Assembly: GCF_047971185.1 (NCBI RefSeq)
Contig: NZ_JBKDZH010000032.1
Span: 62,001-126,000, forward strand
From: Kluyvera sp047971185
Lineage (GTDB): Bacteria; Pseudomonadota; Gammaproteobacteria; Enterobacterales; Enterobacteriaceae
DNA: 64,000 nt
Direction: 5' to 3'
The notes below the pieces were generated by a model that saw only the letters and a program-made list of their open reading frames with translations, searched no databases and was not told the origin of the DNA. Within the stretch, counting starts at the first letter, position 1; every line of letters begins with the position of its first letter. Both the position numbers and the translations under genes were made by a program. Below are positions 63,859 through 64,000 of the stretch, piece by piece.

Positions 63859-64000
63859 ATGAGACTAAGTAGCAGTGCCCCTTGTGTCGTTGTTCTGACG
63901 GAGAAAGAAGTTGCAGTAAATATTAACCACAGCACCTCACTAAAATTACCGGCGAACCACCTTAACATCATCGCCTGCAATAATAATGTTATTGATTTTG
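63859..64000 (+). CDS. adiY: AraC-family regulator AdiY, 5' part
   Basis: The first 47 codons are present and the gene runs out of the window. The peptide begins MRLSSSAPCVVVLTEKEV and continues NHSTSLKLPANHLNIIACNNNVIDF. This aligns with E. coli AdiY (MRICSDQPCIVLLTEKDV ... LKANHMALLNCENNIIDV). AdiY activates the arginine-dependent acid-resistance genes. GGAG lies eight bases before the ATG. The identification is from the N-terminal domain only. Confidence 0.85.
   Translation, partial: MRLSSSAPCVVVLTEKEVAVNINHSTSLKLPANHLNIIACNNNVIDF

Overview
The window is chromosomal DNA of a member of the Enterobacteriaceae. AnsP, AdiA, GadE, HdeA, HdeD, DsbG and AdiY are all recognisable as close relatives of the Escherichia/Salmonella proteins, but the order and combination of genes is not that of E. 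coli K-12. I cannot name the genus from sequence alone. Coding parts are GC-rich and tightly packed. The intergenic regions around the surface and acid-stress genes are clearly AT-rich. No rRNA, tRNA or CRISPR array was seen.

Layout. (1) 0.4-16.2 kb: a complete aryl polyene (APE) pigment cluster, apeB to apeR, followed by its own phosphopantetheinyl transferase and preceded by a small lipoprotein gene. Several genes overlap by ATGA and the whole reads as one long operon. (2) 16.7-17.5 kb: a 761-bp non-coding element packed with perfect hairpins. It is bounded by 19-bp inverted repeats that resemble Tn5/IS50 ends and has a degenerate 9-bp flanking repeat. (3) 17.5-21.5 kb: a periplasmic disulfide/copper-tolerance operon, scsA-scsB-scsC, with dsbG in last place where Salmonella has scsD. 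(4) 21.6-26.3 kb: a solitary outer-membrane barrel, a periplasmic SurE-like nucleotidase, a periplasmic histidine phosphatase and an OprD-type porin. (5) 26.3-29.6 kb: ansP and two poorly known envelope proteins. (6) 29.8-34.1 kb: a tightly coupled four-gene outer-membrane operon with two POTRA-less Omp85-type barrels, a third barrel and a DUF4056-type protein. (7) 34.4-38.0 kb: a diguanylate cyclase, an unknown tail-anchored protein, two small ORFs and an extra OmpA paralogue. (8) 38.1-58.3 kb: a giant BapA-type adhesin of 5042 residues and its type I secretion system (bapB, bapC, bapD), all on the minus strand. (9) 59.4-64.0 kb: an acid-resistance island of adiA, gadE, hdeD, hdeA and the start of adiY.

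How it works together. Almost every gene acts at the cell envelope. The APE pigment, the Bap adhesin with its secretion system, the cyclic-di-GMP synthase and the OmpA paralogue point to surface attachment and biofilm. The Scs/DsbG proteins and HdeA/HdeD protect periplasmic proteins from copper/redox and acid damage. AdiA consumes cytoplasmic protons, and GadE and AdiY are the local regulators. Functions come from similarity to remembered family members and visible motifs. No database search was run.
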